64,000 nucleotides of DNA from NCBI GenBank assembly GCA_037974335.1, contig CM075760.1, positions 5,825,432 to 5,889,431 on the forward strand, given 5' to 3'. This DNA is from Prionace glauca (lineage: Eukaryota > Chordata > Chondrichthyes > Carcharhiniformes > Carcharhinidae). Under the pieces are notes generated by a model, which had not been told where the DNA came from, searched no databases, and worked only from the letters and a program-made list of their open reading frames with translations. The translations under genes were made by a program, and so were the position numbers. Below are positions 30,251-42,385 of the stretch, piece after piece (within the stretch, counting starts at the first letter, position 1; the number at the start of each line of letters is the position of its first letter).

Positions 30251-30840
30251 CAACTTTTGTTTCTTGTGCTTAACTTATTTACAGCAGAGTGTTATTCCAG
30301 GACATCTCAGAAGGCATTGCCCAGTTACACATACTGCTGTCCGTCTAGAGTCACATCCTGCTGATGGTGGGTCTTCAAATCGAAGCTGGAAAGAGTGAAA
30401 ATGATGAGGTGGATGAGAGTGGATTGTTATGTTTGGAACATTGTGAAATTGATTTGTGCACAACTTGACATTTTCCAGACAAAGCACATAGCCAAACACA
30501 CACCCACATATTCTCTCTTGTTCTCACTCTGTCTCACGTATTGTCTTCTTTTCATATACACATGCACGTAGACACACACACACACACACACACACATACA
30601 CACACAGACATGAATACACATATGTTCCTTCAACTTAAGACTCCACCTTGCCTTCCTGGGAGGATTCAGAGATAATGACCCCAACTATCTTTCAGGTGGA
30701 ATGATGAAGGAATAAACGTTCCCCAACGCCATGATTGCCAAGCTGGACGTTAAAGGCGCTATGGTCTCCAACAGGGCTTTGATCAACATTCTTCCTTCTA
30801 ACCAGGATTAAGACAAATACATTAACATGAATTGAGTCAT
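30251..30840. other. Unassigned DNA with a CA microsatellite
   Basis: A CA run lies at about 30570-30605. I recognise nothing else. Confidence 0.5.
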
Positions 30841-30844
30841 TTTG

Positions 30845-31610
30845 CTCTGAGGCTGACTTGGCAATATAGGAACAGGAGTGGGCCATTCAACTCCATAGAC
30901 TCATCCCGCCATTCTTTAAGATCTTGGCTGATCTGTAACCAAATTCCATGTACCTGCCCGCGATACATATCCCTTGATACCCCTGATCAATTTAAAAAAA
31001 ACTACCTTAGACTTAAATTTAACAATTGAGCCAGCATCCACCGGCGTTTGAGGAAGTGAGTTCCAAACTTCGCCACTCTCTGTGTGTAGAAATGCTTTGT
31101 ATCAACTCTCCTGCATGGCTTGGCCTTTTTTTTTAAATATAGTCCTTTATTCTCGTGCCTTCAACAGGTGGAAACATTTTATCTTTGTCAATTCTGTCCT
31201 TCCCTGTAAATATTGTGTTGATTTCTGTGAGCGCACCCTCCAAACTTCTGAATTCGAGCGAAAATCTCTTAATTTGTCTCAATTCTCCTCGCAACCTAAC
31301 TCCTTAAAATCAGGTATAATTCTTGTAAACCTGCATTGAACTCCTTCCAGGGTGAACACTCTTCCAAAGTTTGTTGCCCATACCTGCTCAGAGTTCTGTA
31401 ATTGGGGTCTAACAAAGATTTTGCACAATTGCAGCACAACACCTGCATCCCTGTACTCCTATCCTTTAGATATGAAGACCAGCATTCGTTTGGCCTTCTT
31501 GACTGTTTTCTGCATCAGTTCGTGGCATTTTAAGAAGCTCTGCACCGGAATTCCAAATCTCGCTGGGCATTAGCTGAATTTAAGTTTGTGTTTCTAAAAA
31601 AAATCTTAAT
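30845..31610 (-). mobile_element. Old CR1-type LINE fragment
   Basis: The plus strand shows antisense CR1 phrases: 'aacaggagtgggccattcaa', 'aagatcttggctgatctgta', 'gccactctctgtgtgtagaaatg', 'cttcttgactgttttctgcat'. It is heavily degraded, on the minus strand. Confidence 0.7.
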
Positions 31611-32700
31611 CAATATCAGTTGGATATTTGTCTATTTTTGTAACTATTTAAGTCGCTGATGAATATTGTCAATAATTGAGGTCCCTAGATAGATTCCGAT
31701 TGGACACCACCTAACCTACATTATTCAACAGCGTACATATACAATTCTTTGCACCTTTAATTTTGGCACCTTCCAAAGAAGTGAATTCTTGATACATTAG
31801 TATCATTGACCATACCTGATAATGATATTGTCACAGTTAACTGTAATTGCAGAGTTTTGCCAGCAGATGGAACTGCAATCTTGATCAGTTACTTTAGATG
31901 ATTCAGGCACTGCTTCAACACTACACTGGACTCTGTGTCCGTTCATTTTGAATTGGCCTCCATGTATATATATGTGGAATATAAACACAGCAGAAGTCTC
32001 AAATAAAATCCCAATTTTTAAGATGGGGGAGCTCAGCAAGAAGGAAAAAAAATCAAGACTGAAACAATTGCTAATATCTTCAGCCAGAAGTGCCAAGAGG
32101 ATGTTCCATCTCGGCCTCCTCCTCAGGTCCCCAGCATCACAGATGCCGGTCTCCGAGTAGTTCAACTCATTTTACACGATAACATAGGAAGATAGGGACA
32201 GGAATTGGTCATTCATCTCCTGGAGCCCGCTCGGTCATGCAATATGATCCTGAATGGTATGTGGCCTAACCCCATGTTAAAAGCATTGGACACTGTAAAG
32301 ATTATCCGTCCTGACAATATTTCAGCAACAATAGTAACGATCTTTGCTCTGGGACTAGCTGTGCCTCAGCCAATCTATTCAAGTACAGCTAAGACACTAT
32401 CAAAGACACAACATTGTGGAATTTTGATAGACTTGCCTGATCGCAAAAGGCAGGACAAATTCAAATGTACCAACTTCCGCCCAATGAGCGGAACTCGGTC
32501 ATCATAGCAGAAAGAATCAAGGATTATTGAATAAGCAATAATAATAATGGGAATAATAATAATAACAATGGTAATAATAATAATGATGGTAATAATAATA
32601 ATTTGCTCAGTGATGCTCTGTTTGGGTCACACCAGGAACACTCATTTCCAGAAATCATTTAAACTTCCTCCAAATATAGTGGAACTGGCTGATTTAATAT
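31611..32700. other. Unassigned DNA, with a CR1 tail scrap and an AAT microsatellite
   Basis: A minus-strand CR1 3'-end scrap lies at 32175-32275 ('gatagggacaggaattggtcattcatctcctggagcc'). An imperfect AAT/AATGGT microsatellite occupies about 32525-32605. The rest is not recognised. Confidence 0.5.
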
Positions 32701-32706
32701 GGTGAG

Positions 32707-32885
32707 GTGAGAGAGCCTGCCCTCGACATCAGTGCAGCACTTGACCGACTGTCACAGCAAGGACCCTGAGCAAAGCTTCAATCAATGGGGATCCGGGGGT
32801 AAATATTTCACTGGCCGCAGTCATACCGAGCACAGAGTAAGATGGTTGTGGTTGTTTAAAGCCAATCATCTCGGTCACAGAGGTT
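32707..32885 (+). mobile_element. Non-LTR reverse-transcriptase fragment
   Basis: The plus strand reads a degraded RT stretch corresponding to DIRAAFDRVWHQ…ALAKLESMGIRG…RKMVVVV-type residues ('gacatcagtgcagcacttgaccgactg', 'caatggggatccgggggt', 'gtaagatggttgtggttgtt'). It is the same LINE type as the fragments at 21.09 and 11.47 kb. Confidence 0.55.
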
Positions 32886-34900
32886 TACAGCATGGAAACT
32901 GGTCTTTCGGACCAACTTGCTAATGTCGCCCTTTTTTTAACACCAAAATTAATCCCTATTGCCTGCATTTGGCCCATATCCTTCTATACCCATCTTACCC
33001 GTGTAACTGACTAAATGCTTCTTAAAAGACAAAATTGTAACAACGTCTACCACTACCTCTGGCAGCTTGCTTTCGACACTCACCAACCTCTCTGTGGAAA
33101 CAAATGGCCCTCTGGACGCTTTTGTATCTCTCCCCTCTCACTTTAAACCTGTTCCCTCGAGTTTTAGACTCCCCTATCTTTGGGACAAGATATTGACTAT
33201 CTTGCTGATCTGTGTCCCTCTTCATTTTACAAGATCACCCCTCAGTCTTCTACGCTCCAGAGGAAAAAAAACAGTATATCCAACCTCTCCTTATAAATCA
33301 AACCATTAAGTCCCGATTGCATGTTAGTAAGTCCCTTTTACACTCTTTCTAGGCCCGGGGTAACTGCAGATAGACTTCCCTAATTCAGAACTCATGTCTT
33401 CTTGCAACAAAAACCTTCCTAATTGCTTATTGTGCTTCGCTCTAAAATTTCATTGAGTGGTGCAAAAGGACACCCAGGTCCATGCTGACATCACACTTCC
33501 TAATATATGTTGCTTTCGGCTTCACACACCAGTATATAACTGTACATTTATCCCGTTGTAAGGCATCTGTTACTTGTTCACCCATTCACTCAAATTGTCC
33601 AGATCACATTTAAGCTCCCCTCCATGAGTACACTCACCCCACCCCTCCCCAACCCCCAGTCCCTCGCGCTACCCTCCGGGGCCCTTCTCACAGTTGACAA
33701 ATTTGTCAAATTTTGAATCGCCAGCCATTTTGGACATGGTACAATGGATTCCTTCATCTAGATCCCACTGGCCACAGCGCCAGGGACTTCGGTTCATATC
33801 CCGGTTTGGGTCATTGCTGTACAGTATCTGCACGTTTTCTCCGTGTCTATGTGGATTTCATCCAGGTGTTCAGGTTTCCTCCCACAGCCCCACAGTCGTT
33901 CTACTTAGGTGCATTGGCATAAATTCTCCCTCAGGTGTGTGTACCCGAAAGTGAGCTGGAGTGTGGTGTCTCAGGAATTTTCATTGTAACCTCATTGCAG
34001 TGTTACTGTAGCGTACTTGTGACGAATAAATAAATAAAATAAATTCAGACCCTGTGGTACCCCACTTGGAGCTGAAAAACCACTCGGGAAAAATCCCTAT
34101 CTATTTCCACTCTCACTTTCTTATCTGTCAACAATTTATATACCTATGCCTATACGTTACTCCCGATCCCACGTGCTTTAATTTGGTCTTCTAATATTTT
34201 ATGAGAAACCTTCCCAAATGTCTTCTTAAAGTGAAAATACACCACGTACTGTGGTCCACCCCCTCCCCCTTGCCTATTCTATTATTTATATTAACTAAAA
34301 AATGCAAGTAGGTTTGTTAAGAATAGCATGGCTTTCTTAAGATCATCCTGTCTTAATCCAACTCCGTTGATGCCTTTCAAATATGTTGCTATTATATCTT
34401 TGCTAACAGTCTCTGACATCTTCACTGATACAAAAATCAGGCTGTAATTCATCATCGTCACTCTCCCTTCCATTGTATACATTGGAGTTACAATCTGTAG
34501 GAACTGCTCCAGAGTGTATCGAATTTTAGAAGATGACCACCAATGCATCCAATATTCCCCGGGGCCATTTCCCCTCATATGTTGCGATATAGATTATTAG
34601 GCCCTGGTGATTTTTCAGCTTTTAACTGTATTAATTCCCCCAATATGATTTTCATACTAATACTAGTATTCTTCAATGCCGTCATCCAACTATCCCCTTG
34701 GTTCCATAACACTTTTGGAAGGATAATTGTGACCTCTTTTGTGAAGATGGAGTCAAACTTTGTTGTCTATTCCACCAACATTTCTTCCTTCCCCACTATA
34801 ATTTCTCTGGTTTCTGAATGCAAGTTACGTACATTTGTCTTCATTAAACTTTGTCCGTTCAGATGTTCATAACGTTTTCACAATTAGTTTATTTTTAAAA
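32886..34900 (-). mobile_element. Old CR1-type LINE, long fragment, split by a SINE
   Basis: Antisense CR1 phrases run in order: 'cttttaccactacctctggcagc'-like 3' end, 'ttgcatgttagtaagtccc', 'gacacccaggtccatgctgacatc', 'ctcaaattgtccagatcacattt'. After a SINE at 33735-34045 come 'accctgtggtaccccacttg' (the GVPQGS region) and further RT-encoding sequence to about 34.9 kb. Many frame breaks indicate an old copy. Confidence 0.7.
33735..34045 (+). mobile_element. SINE with LINE-like tail (ATAAATAAATAA end)
   Basis: The head is degraded. The core is 'ttctccgtgtctatgtggatttcatccaggtg' and the tail 'ctcattgcagtgttactgtagcgtacttgtgacgaataaataaataaa'. Two relatives with the same tail lie at 53.48 and 56.92 kb. 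It is inserted in the old CR1 fragment. Confidence 0.75.
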
Positions 34901-34979
34901 ATGTCACAGATAAAGCTTCCATTCGCATTGCACTGAAGTTGTTGTGAAATCCCCAACCGCAGCCTGGCGTCCATCTGGT

Positions 34980-35155
34980 TAAATTCTTCTGACCAATACA
35001 GAATGTGCATGGAAATCACAGCACTCAGAGGAAACCCCCGTAGACACGGGGAGAACGTGCAGGACCACCCAGGCAGTCTCCCAAGAGGGCAATCGAATCC
35101 GGGCCGCTGTGAAGCAGGAATGCTCACTACTGTGCTACAATACCGCCATTATATC
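34980..35155 (-). mobile_element. tRNA-derived SINE head fragment, reverse
   Basis: 'gaggaaacccccgtagacacggggagaacgtgca' is followed by 'ggcaatcgaatccgggccgctgtgaagcagg' and 'ctactgtgctacaataccgcc', the reverse complement of the SINE head. Confidence 0.75.
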
Positions 35156-35369
35156 TCTAATATTCCCTGCAGTTTTATTCTCATAATCTATTTCCCCCCT
35201 CAATCATTTTGTCTTCATTCGTTTAATTCACAATCCTCAGGCCTGTTGCTTCTTCTGACAATTGACTATACTTTATAAGTAAGGAATAAAATGTCCTCTC
35301 TTTAAAACCACTGGAGAAGATGAGCTTTGATGAAATATGATTGTTATTAATTACAGAAGAATGTTTATT

Positions 35370-35560
35370 TCAGTTGAAGCAAATTAATTGAATTGAAATT
35401 CCCCAGCTGTCGGGTTGGAATTTGAACTCCTGTCCCCAGAACATTATTTCAAAATTCTGTATTACCAGTTTAATAATAATATTGCTACAATTAAGTATCA
35501 TCACATCTAATAATGAAATAATTGAACATTCATCACTGGGTCACAAGTTGGATCATGAGT
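35370..35560 (+). mobile_element. Fragment of the second SINE family
   Basis: 'ggttggaatttgaactcctgtccccagaacatta' is the B-box-bearing head of the family seen at 28350. The remainder is degraded. Confidence 0.5.
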
Positions 35561-37010
35561 TCAGGTATCTGTTGTGGGAATTGAACATATTACCATCTTT
35601 TTCAAAAATGATTTTGACTCCTGTGAGAGAAGACTGTTAACTGATCACATGTTGTGTTTTGATATTATGCCATTTAGTTCACTGTGTCTAAAGTCTGGGA
35701 TCAGTGTCCAATATTACACGGGTGTATTTAATTGTCAGAGGCAAGTTTTTTTCCTAGTCTTCAATCTTATTCTGACTCGATGGCAATGATTAATGGAAAT
35801 CCATGTAAAACTTCCATCAATTCTTAAAATAACATCTGGAAACACGCGAGGCACAGGGTCTGAGAGTTTGACCTTAATGATGCATGAGTTCCACTATCAG
35901 AACAGCTGAACACTGAGTTTGTTTCTCTTAGAACTGAGCAGTCTACGGGAGATTTAGTACAAAGTTCAAAGCTATTAATGGGAATGTTTTACTCATTAGG
36001 AAGAATCTGTTACCCACTGGCAAAAGGGCCAGTGTACAGAACACACTGCTTTATTAGTTATGAATTAATGGAGCCATCTCAGTGACTACATCACACCAGT
36101 CCATATTTCTACTTATTTTGTACCAGCTCCAATATTTAATTATATGTCGGTAGATCCTGACCGTCTTTATATTACATTCGCTCGTATCTCTCGTTAATCT
36201 ACACTGGACCATCCCTCTATTTATGTGACATTAGGTCCTCTCAATTAGTACTAATGTCCAGCACGGATCTGATTATATTGCCTGAGATCCAATGTATTTT
36301 TATGTTACACGAGATTTGTCTCTTTGCATGACGGAAGAACCTGTCTTTGTTAATTCAATACCGGACGATAAATATACTTCCTGTCAAGGTATTATCAATC
36401 ATGATATACATGGATGTGCCTGTCCGATACCAGTCATTCTTGTTTGGAAGTGTAGGTTTATATTTTGCTAATATCTATAAGTAACTGTGAGAAACGCCGA
36501 ATTGCTCTGTTACTGTATTTAGCGTGAACGTTTTAACAATTTCTAAGTTATTAAACGTCATTGGGGGACAGGCCAGTATCTGAACAATGGTGCAGCATTC
36601 GTTGTAACAGCGTCAGGTAATCCCTGTTGAGATACATTTTAACAGTTGAATGTTGTGTTGTATTGTGTCAATTTACCACAGATTTTCGCGAAAAATGTTT
36701 CGTCTGTCTCATTTTATTAAAAGCATTCACTGATACGGTGACGATATGAGACTGAATTGTGGACTTACAATATCTCAGATGGACCCAACAGGCTGAATAT
36801 CTATCCAATCATTAATTGCTTACCTCTTTCCTTAAAAAAAATGCCACAGAACAAGTCTTGACACTTAGGTTACGATTGAATATAATTCAAAGTGTATGCA
36901 TTCTGCAGTTTGTTTTGTTATATTTTAAATCATTGTTTTTTTTCAACTTGAAATGTATTCAACTGCTTAGGCCCGAACCTCTGGTATTCCCTCCGAAATC
37001 TACTTATCTC
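35561..37010. other. Unassigned AT-rich DNA
   Basis: No gene is recognised. The part from about 36060 to 36550 has the same short-period satellite feel as 22.03-22.66 kb. Confidence 0.4.
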
Positions 37011-38010
37011 AGTTCCCTCTTCTAAATCAATCCATAAAGCTTTCCCATCTTTGACAATCCTTTTACTAATCTGATCAAATAACTGTTGTTCATTAAAAAA
37101 AAGTGCAGATGCATGGGGTCTGAAAAAAATGCCAGAGACAGTCAGCAGATCACTCACCATATGTTAAATGGCATTAGTGTGCATCTCTCTCTCTCTCCCT
37201 GCCTCTTTCTCCCTCTCCCCTACTCCTCGCCATTCCTGCCTCTCTCCCTCCCGCTCTCTGTCTCTGTTTGTCCCTCCTTATCCCCCTCTCTCTCCCTGGC
37301 TCCTTCTCTCTCTGTGTTTTCCCCTCTGTCTCTCTCTCTCTATGTCTCTCTCTGTCTCAGATTGTGCTTAAATCGGATGAGTTCTCTTTTCTCACGCAAT
37401 CTCCAATACTTCAGTTTTACTGGTACCCAAGAGACGGATCCAGCTGTTAGTTGAAAAAAAAATGTTTTTTTTGCTTAAGTCGCCTTGTGACTGAAAAGAT
37501 GAAGCACAAAAATCCCATCAAGGGAAATTCAGTGCCGAAAACAGACCTGATCACTCACTTCACCTATCTCTTCGATTTCTCTCATACGACGCCTAACACA
37601 CCTATTTTTTTTTAATTTTAGATCTGCGGGACAAAATGTTGCTTTAATTTTCCCTCTTTTTCCTCGGTGGTAATCTTCAGTCCATCTTCCCTTTAATTAA
37701 CCTATTCAAACACCAAATACGACAATTATCTTGATTCACTAAAGTGGCAGTGGAAGTGAATGTAATGCTGAGACCAGCATCAATCTGTGTGACTGTTCTT
37801 TAGGCTGTCAGAGTGAGTTCACCCTCATAGGCAGGAAGACTGTTCACGGTGATAACATCAAACTGACGCCCACTGTTTCAATCAGTTTCCTCGTCTAAAT
37901 CAATTCACAAAGCTTTCCCTTCATTGACAATCCTTTTACTAATCTGATCAAATAACTGTTGTTCATAAAAGAATATATTGCAGATGCATGGGGCTGAAAA
38001 ACAACTTCCC
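37011..38010. repeat. 120-bp direct duplication flanking a TC-rich tract
   Basis: 37011-37135 and 37883-38008 are about 85-90% alike by eye. Both run from 'aatccttttactaatctgatcaaataactgttgttcat' to 'gcagatgcatggggctgaaaaa'. They are 872 bases apart, with a CT-rich simple stretch at about 37180-37360 between them. Confidence 0.75.
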
Positions 38011-39292
38011 GATTCTTGCTGCCGGTTCCAAACCGCACATCTCACTTCTGAGCAGAAAATAAATCCAGGGACCACAATCTGGTGAGAACATCTGTCAGTG
38101 CGGCCTATATCTGCCCACAGAGTCAGGGCAGAGTCACACAGATCATATTGTGGTGACTTTTACAAATGAGCCTGTTGTGATCTGTTCAGAGTTTCCCGGA
38201 CATAACTGATGGTCACTGGATCAGTCACTGAACTCGCGGTTTTCATGAAGGAAGAAAATTATAACTGTTATGTTTCATTGTTTAATCATTTTCTCTCCAT
38301 CTGCTATTTACTTTTTGTTTCTCAGCTTTTATCTGTCAGCACCCCGTTTTTATTTCTTCCAACTCTCCAAGTCTCTCCTCCTCTCTCTATTTCCTTGTCA
38401 ATCTTTTGAACACTTTTATTAGTACTCAAAATCATGAAGTTTTGAGTGGGGAAATTGAAGAGAGAGTATTTCAACTGGGAGGCGGTCAGCAACCAGTTGG
38501 CAAAAGTTTATTTTATTGAGCTGAGAGACAGAAATGAAATTATTTATTTTTACGCAAGATTTGTTATGAACTGGAATGAACAGCTTGAAAGGGTGATCGA
38601 ATCAGATTTCACAGTAATTTTGGGACATAAATAAGACATATCCTTCATGTATTTAACATTTCAAGGATTTTCGAGAATGGGAGCATTTTAATGGTTCATC
38701 TATACCATTGTCCCAGCATTCTTTTTGTGTCTCTCCTGTCCTTCACTGAGACTGAATAAAATGCAATATTTATACAGCTGTCATCTTGTGTTAATCTTAT
38801 CTTTTGACAAAACTTGTGTGTGTGTGTTTGTGTGTATGTGTAATTGCCAGGAAACACTCTGAAATTCTATTTACAAACCATCACTTTGAACAACTGAATA
38901 CTGGATCGAACTTGATTGGGAAAAGCACAATAACACTTAACATTTATTGCACTGTTCTTTTTCTTCCGGAGAGGTTTTCATACTTAGTCTTTACAATCTT
39001 TACATGTCCTGATTCTGTCTGTAAATGTGGAACTGCTTGTAAGAATGAAAAGGAACAGATTATTTTCTCTTCCTCTGACAGATTCACTATTGTTACCTCA
39101 GATAACAGACATTTATGGAGCCCGCCATGACCGTCCCCCCTTTGGGAATACCAGCTCTTAGTCAGGTGGTGTCAGTCACTCCTGCGGATGTCATAGGGAT
39201 TCAAATCCGTGTTTGCCACACAAATTCCTGTGTCACTAGTCCTGACAAAGAAACCTGTGCTAAAGCCCCAGAAATGATTGTTTCCTTATATC
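38011..39292. other. Unassigned DNA
   Basis: No gene is recognised. A short TG run lies at 38813-38845. Open frames of about 60-110 codons are AT-rich, with no recognisable domain. Confidence 0.4.
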
Positions 39293-39965
39293 AGGTTCCA
39301 GTCTGACTCCGGCCCCAGCTGTCTCTGTCAGTGATACACTGGAGCCAGTCATTCACATTGTAATGTTCGAATTCTCAGGTTCCAGTCTGACTCCGGGCCC
39401 AGCTGTCTCTGTCAGTGATATACTGGGGCCAGTCATTCACATTGTAATGTTCTAATTCTCAGGTCCCAGTCTGACTCCGGGCCCAGCTGTCTCTGTCAGT
39501 GATACACTGGGGCCAGTCATTCACATTGTAATGTTCTAATTCTCAGGTCCCAGTCTGACTCCGGGCCCAGCTGTCTCTGTTAGTGATACACTGGGGCCAG
39601 TCATTCACATTGTAATGTTCTAATTCTCAGGTCCCAGTTTGACTCCGGGCCCAGCTGTCTCTGTCAGAGATACACTGGGGCCAGTCATTCACATTGTAAT
39701 GTTCTAATTCTCAGGTCCCAGTCTGACTCCGGGCCCAGCTGTCTCTGTTAGTGATACACTGGAGCCAGTCATTCACATTGTAATGTTCTAATTCTCAGGT
39801 CCCAGTCTGACTCCGGGCCCAGCTGTCTCTGTTAGTGATACACTGGAGCCAGTCATTCACATTGTAATGTTCTAATTCTCAGGTCCCAGTCTGACTCCGG
39901 GCCCAGCTGTCTCTGTCAGTGACACACTGAAGCCGGCCATTCAAATTATAATGTTCTAATTCTCT
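39293..39965. repeat. 84-bp minisatellite, eight copies
   Basis: The unit starts 'aggtcccagtctgactccgg' and ends 'cattgtaatgttctaattctc'. It repeats with exact 84-base spacing from 39301 (39385, 39469, 39553 and so on), eight times, with only a few substitutions per copy. The last copy is the most diverged. All frames are interrupted in each unit, so it is not coding. Confidence 0.93.
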
Positions 39966-41058
39966 ATGATTATTTTTGGAAGCCGTTACCCAATCCGTTG
40001 TGAATTAGAATCTGCATCAGATTTTGCTTCATTTGACCTCCGCCTGTCATTATTGGACAAATCACTTTCTCTAGAATGATCACACGCTCAAAAAATGTTT
40101 ATTTAAATGTTATATCATGTTCTGTGTCTCTTACTCTAGAGAACCCATACGTTGGTTCACGTGATTCTCCCAGCCAGTTTATGTCATCATTGCGCGAGCA
40201 TATCTGTCTATATTAGATTAGATTCTTCTTCTGTTGTTGGAGCATTATGTTTAATCATTTATAGGGTGTGGGCAGCACTGACATCTGTTGCCCTTCTCTG
40301 ATTGCCCCTGACAAAGCGGTGATGACCTGCTATCTTGAACCGCTGCAATCCTTGTTCACCAGGTGATATCACTGTTTATATCACATGAGGTGTGGCCACT
40401 CTTATGATGCACCTGATCCTGATTCATCGCATTACCTAAACTGTACAACCGATACACAGTAGAAGATGTTTAGGGTGGTTACCATGGAATTGGTGAAGGT
40501 AACGGTTAAACAGAAATATTTTTCCTTCTCTGGAGAGGAGCAGATGTTTCAATCCTTTGCATCAATAGAAATAAGAAGTCTGAGAATTCCAGGTGTAATT
40601 ATCTCCTGTCGGCTATATATCCAGGGTCATTTTCATTACCATTTTCACAAATCAGTACACAATTGAGTCCTATATCAGGAAGTTTAATGAGACATTGAGA
40701 AGAACAATTTTCATTATCTCCCCGTCATTCGAGACGTGATTTATCCATTTTCCAACAGATCTCTAAAGACAGAAAAGTCATCACCGGGAACAAAATAGTG
40801 AGGCTGCAATAATTTTATATGCAAGAGCACACAACAGAAGGGTTGTCAGTAAATAATTACATATTAAACGTTCTTCAGTTGAAACACATGAACTGTTTGG
40901 TGTTTTCATGCATTCATGGAAGGCAGAAATGGGTTGAAGATTATCACTGGGAAAACTGAAGGGGAATTGCTAAAAAAGATCATTTCTCCAAAGGGGGTTA
41001 TTAGAAAATAGAATGTTTAAAATAAGTAAACAGACAAATGTTAATGATGTTTAGAACC
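39966..41058. other. Unassigned DNA with a LINE-end scrap
   Basis: A LINE 3'-end scrap (reverse) lies at 40255-40370 ('agggtgtgggcagcactgacatctgttgcccttctctgattgcccctgacaaagcggtgatgacctg'-like phrase). Nothing else is recognised. Confidence 0.4.
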
Positions 41059-42385
41059 CTACTTTAGAACCCGACAGTGCAGAAACAGGCCCTTCGGCCC
41101 ATCGAGTTTGCACCGAACACAATCCCACCCAGACCCTATCCCCATATCCCTACACATTTACCTGCTAATCCCTCTAACCTACACATCCCAGGACACTAAG
41201 GGGCAATTTTAGCATAGCCAATGAACATAAGAACATAAGAACATAAGAAATAGGAGCAGGAGTAGGCCATCTGGCCCTTCGAGCCTGCCCCGCCATTCAA
41301 TAAGATCATGGCTGATCTGTCGTGGCTCAGTTCCACCTTCCCGCCCTCTCCCCATAACCCTTAATCCCTTCTCTTATCAAAAACCCATCAACCCGTTTCT
41401 TAAAAATATTTAGCGAGGCAGCCTCCACCACTTCAACGGGCAGAGAATTCCAGAGATTCACCACCCTTTGAGTGAAGAAGTTCCTCCTCAACTCTGTTCT
41501 AAACCGCCCCCCCTTTATCTTGAGGCTGTGCCCCCTAGTCCTACTGTCTTTTTTGAGCGGGAACAGTCTCTCCACCTCTATCCTATCCATCCCATTCATC
41601 ATCTTATACGTCTCAATGAGATCTCCCCTCATTCTTCTAAACTCTAACGAGTACAAGCCTAGTTTATTCAGCCTCTCCTCATAGCTCAATCCCCTCAACT
41701 CCGGTATCAGCCGAGTAAACCTCCTCTGCACTCCCTCCAGGGCCAAAACATCCTTGCGCAGGTGCGGCGCCCAAAACTGCACACAGTACTCCAGCTGCGG
41801 CCTCACCAATGCCCTGTACAGCTGCAGCAAGACCTCCCTACTTTTATATTCAATCCCCTTCGCTATGAAGGCCAGCATCCCATTCGCCTTCCTGACCACC
41901 TGCTGCACCTGCAAGCTGGGTTTTTGCGACTCATGCACAAGGACCCCGAGGTCCCTCTGCACCGTCGCCTGCTGCAGTTTTTCGCCCCGTAAGTAATAGT
42001 CCTTCCTACCATTCCTCCTACCAAAGTGGACCACCTCACACTTGCCAACATTAAATTCCATTTGCCATTTCCTGGCCCATTCGCCCAGCCTATCTAGATC
42101 CTTCTGCAGACTCTCCACACCCTCCGCACAATTTGCCTTTCCCCCAATCTTGGTGTCATCAGCAAATTTCGACACCCTGCACTCGGTTCCCTCCTCCAGA
42201 TCATGAACCTAACTCGCACATCTTTGGACTATGGGAGGAAACCGGAGCACCCGGAGAAAACCCACGCAGACACGAGGAGAATGTGCAAACTCCACACAGG
42301 CAGTGACCCAAGCCGGGAATCGAACCCAGGACCCTGGAGCTGTGAAGCAGCAGTGCTAACCACTGTGCTACCGTGCCGCATAGAA
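41059..42385 (-). mobile_element. tRNA-derived SINE split by a CR1 insertion
   Basis: The SINE tail half lies at 41059-41226 and the head half at 42203-42385, both in reverse orientation. Together they match the uninterrupted copy at 44530-44868 without gain or loss apart from the CR1. The six bases ATGAAC occur at both junctions (41221-41226 and 42203-42208). Confidence 0.92.
41227..42202 (-). mobile_element. 5'-truncated CR1 LINE (young), inserted in a SINE
   Basis: The minus strand is open for 282 residues, from SKFADDTKIGGKANCAEGVE (RT catalytic block) through EFNVGKCEVVHFGRRNGRKD and ALVRPQLEYCVQFWAPHLRK to LNIFKKRVDGFL. The 3' end 'cttatttcttatgttc…' lies at the left. It is almost identical to copies at 23.85 and 51.36 kb. 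Confidence 0.94.

Noticed and set aside
39293-39965. CRISPR-like regular repeat array
   Set aside because: The whole 84-base unit is conserved with no variable spacers, and the context is vertebrate DNA. It is a minisatellite.
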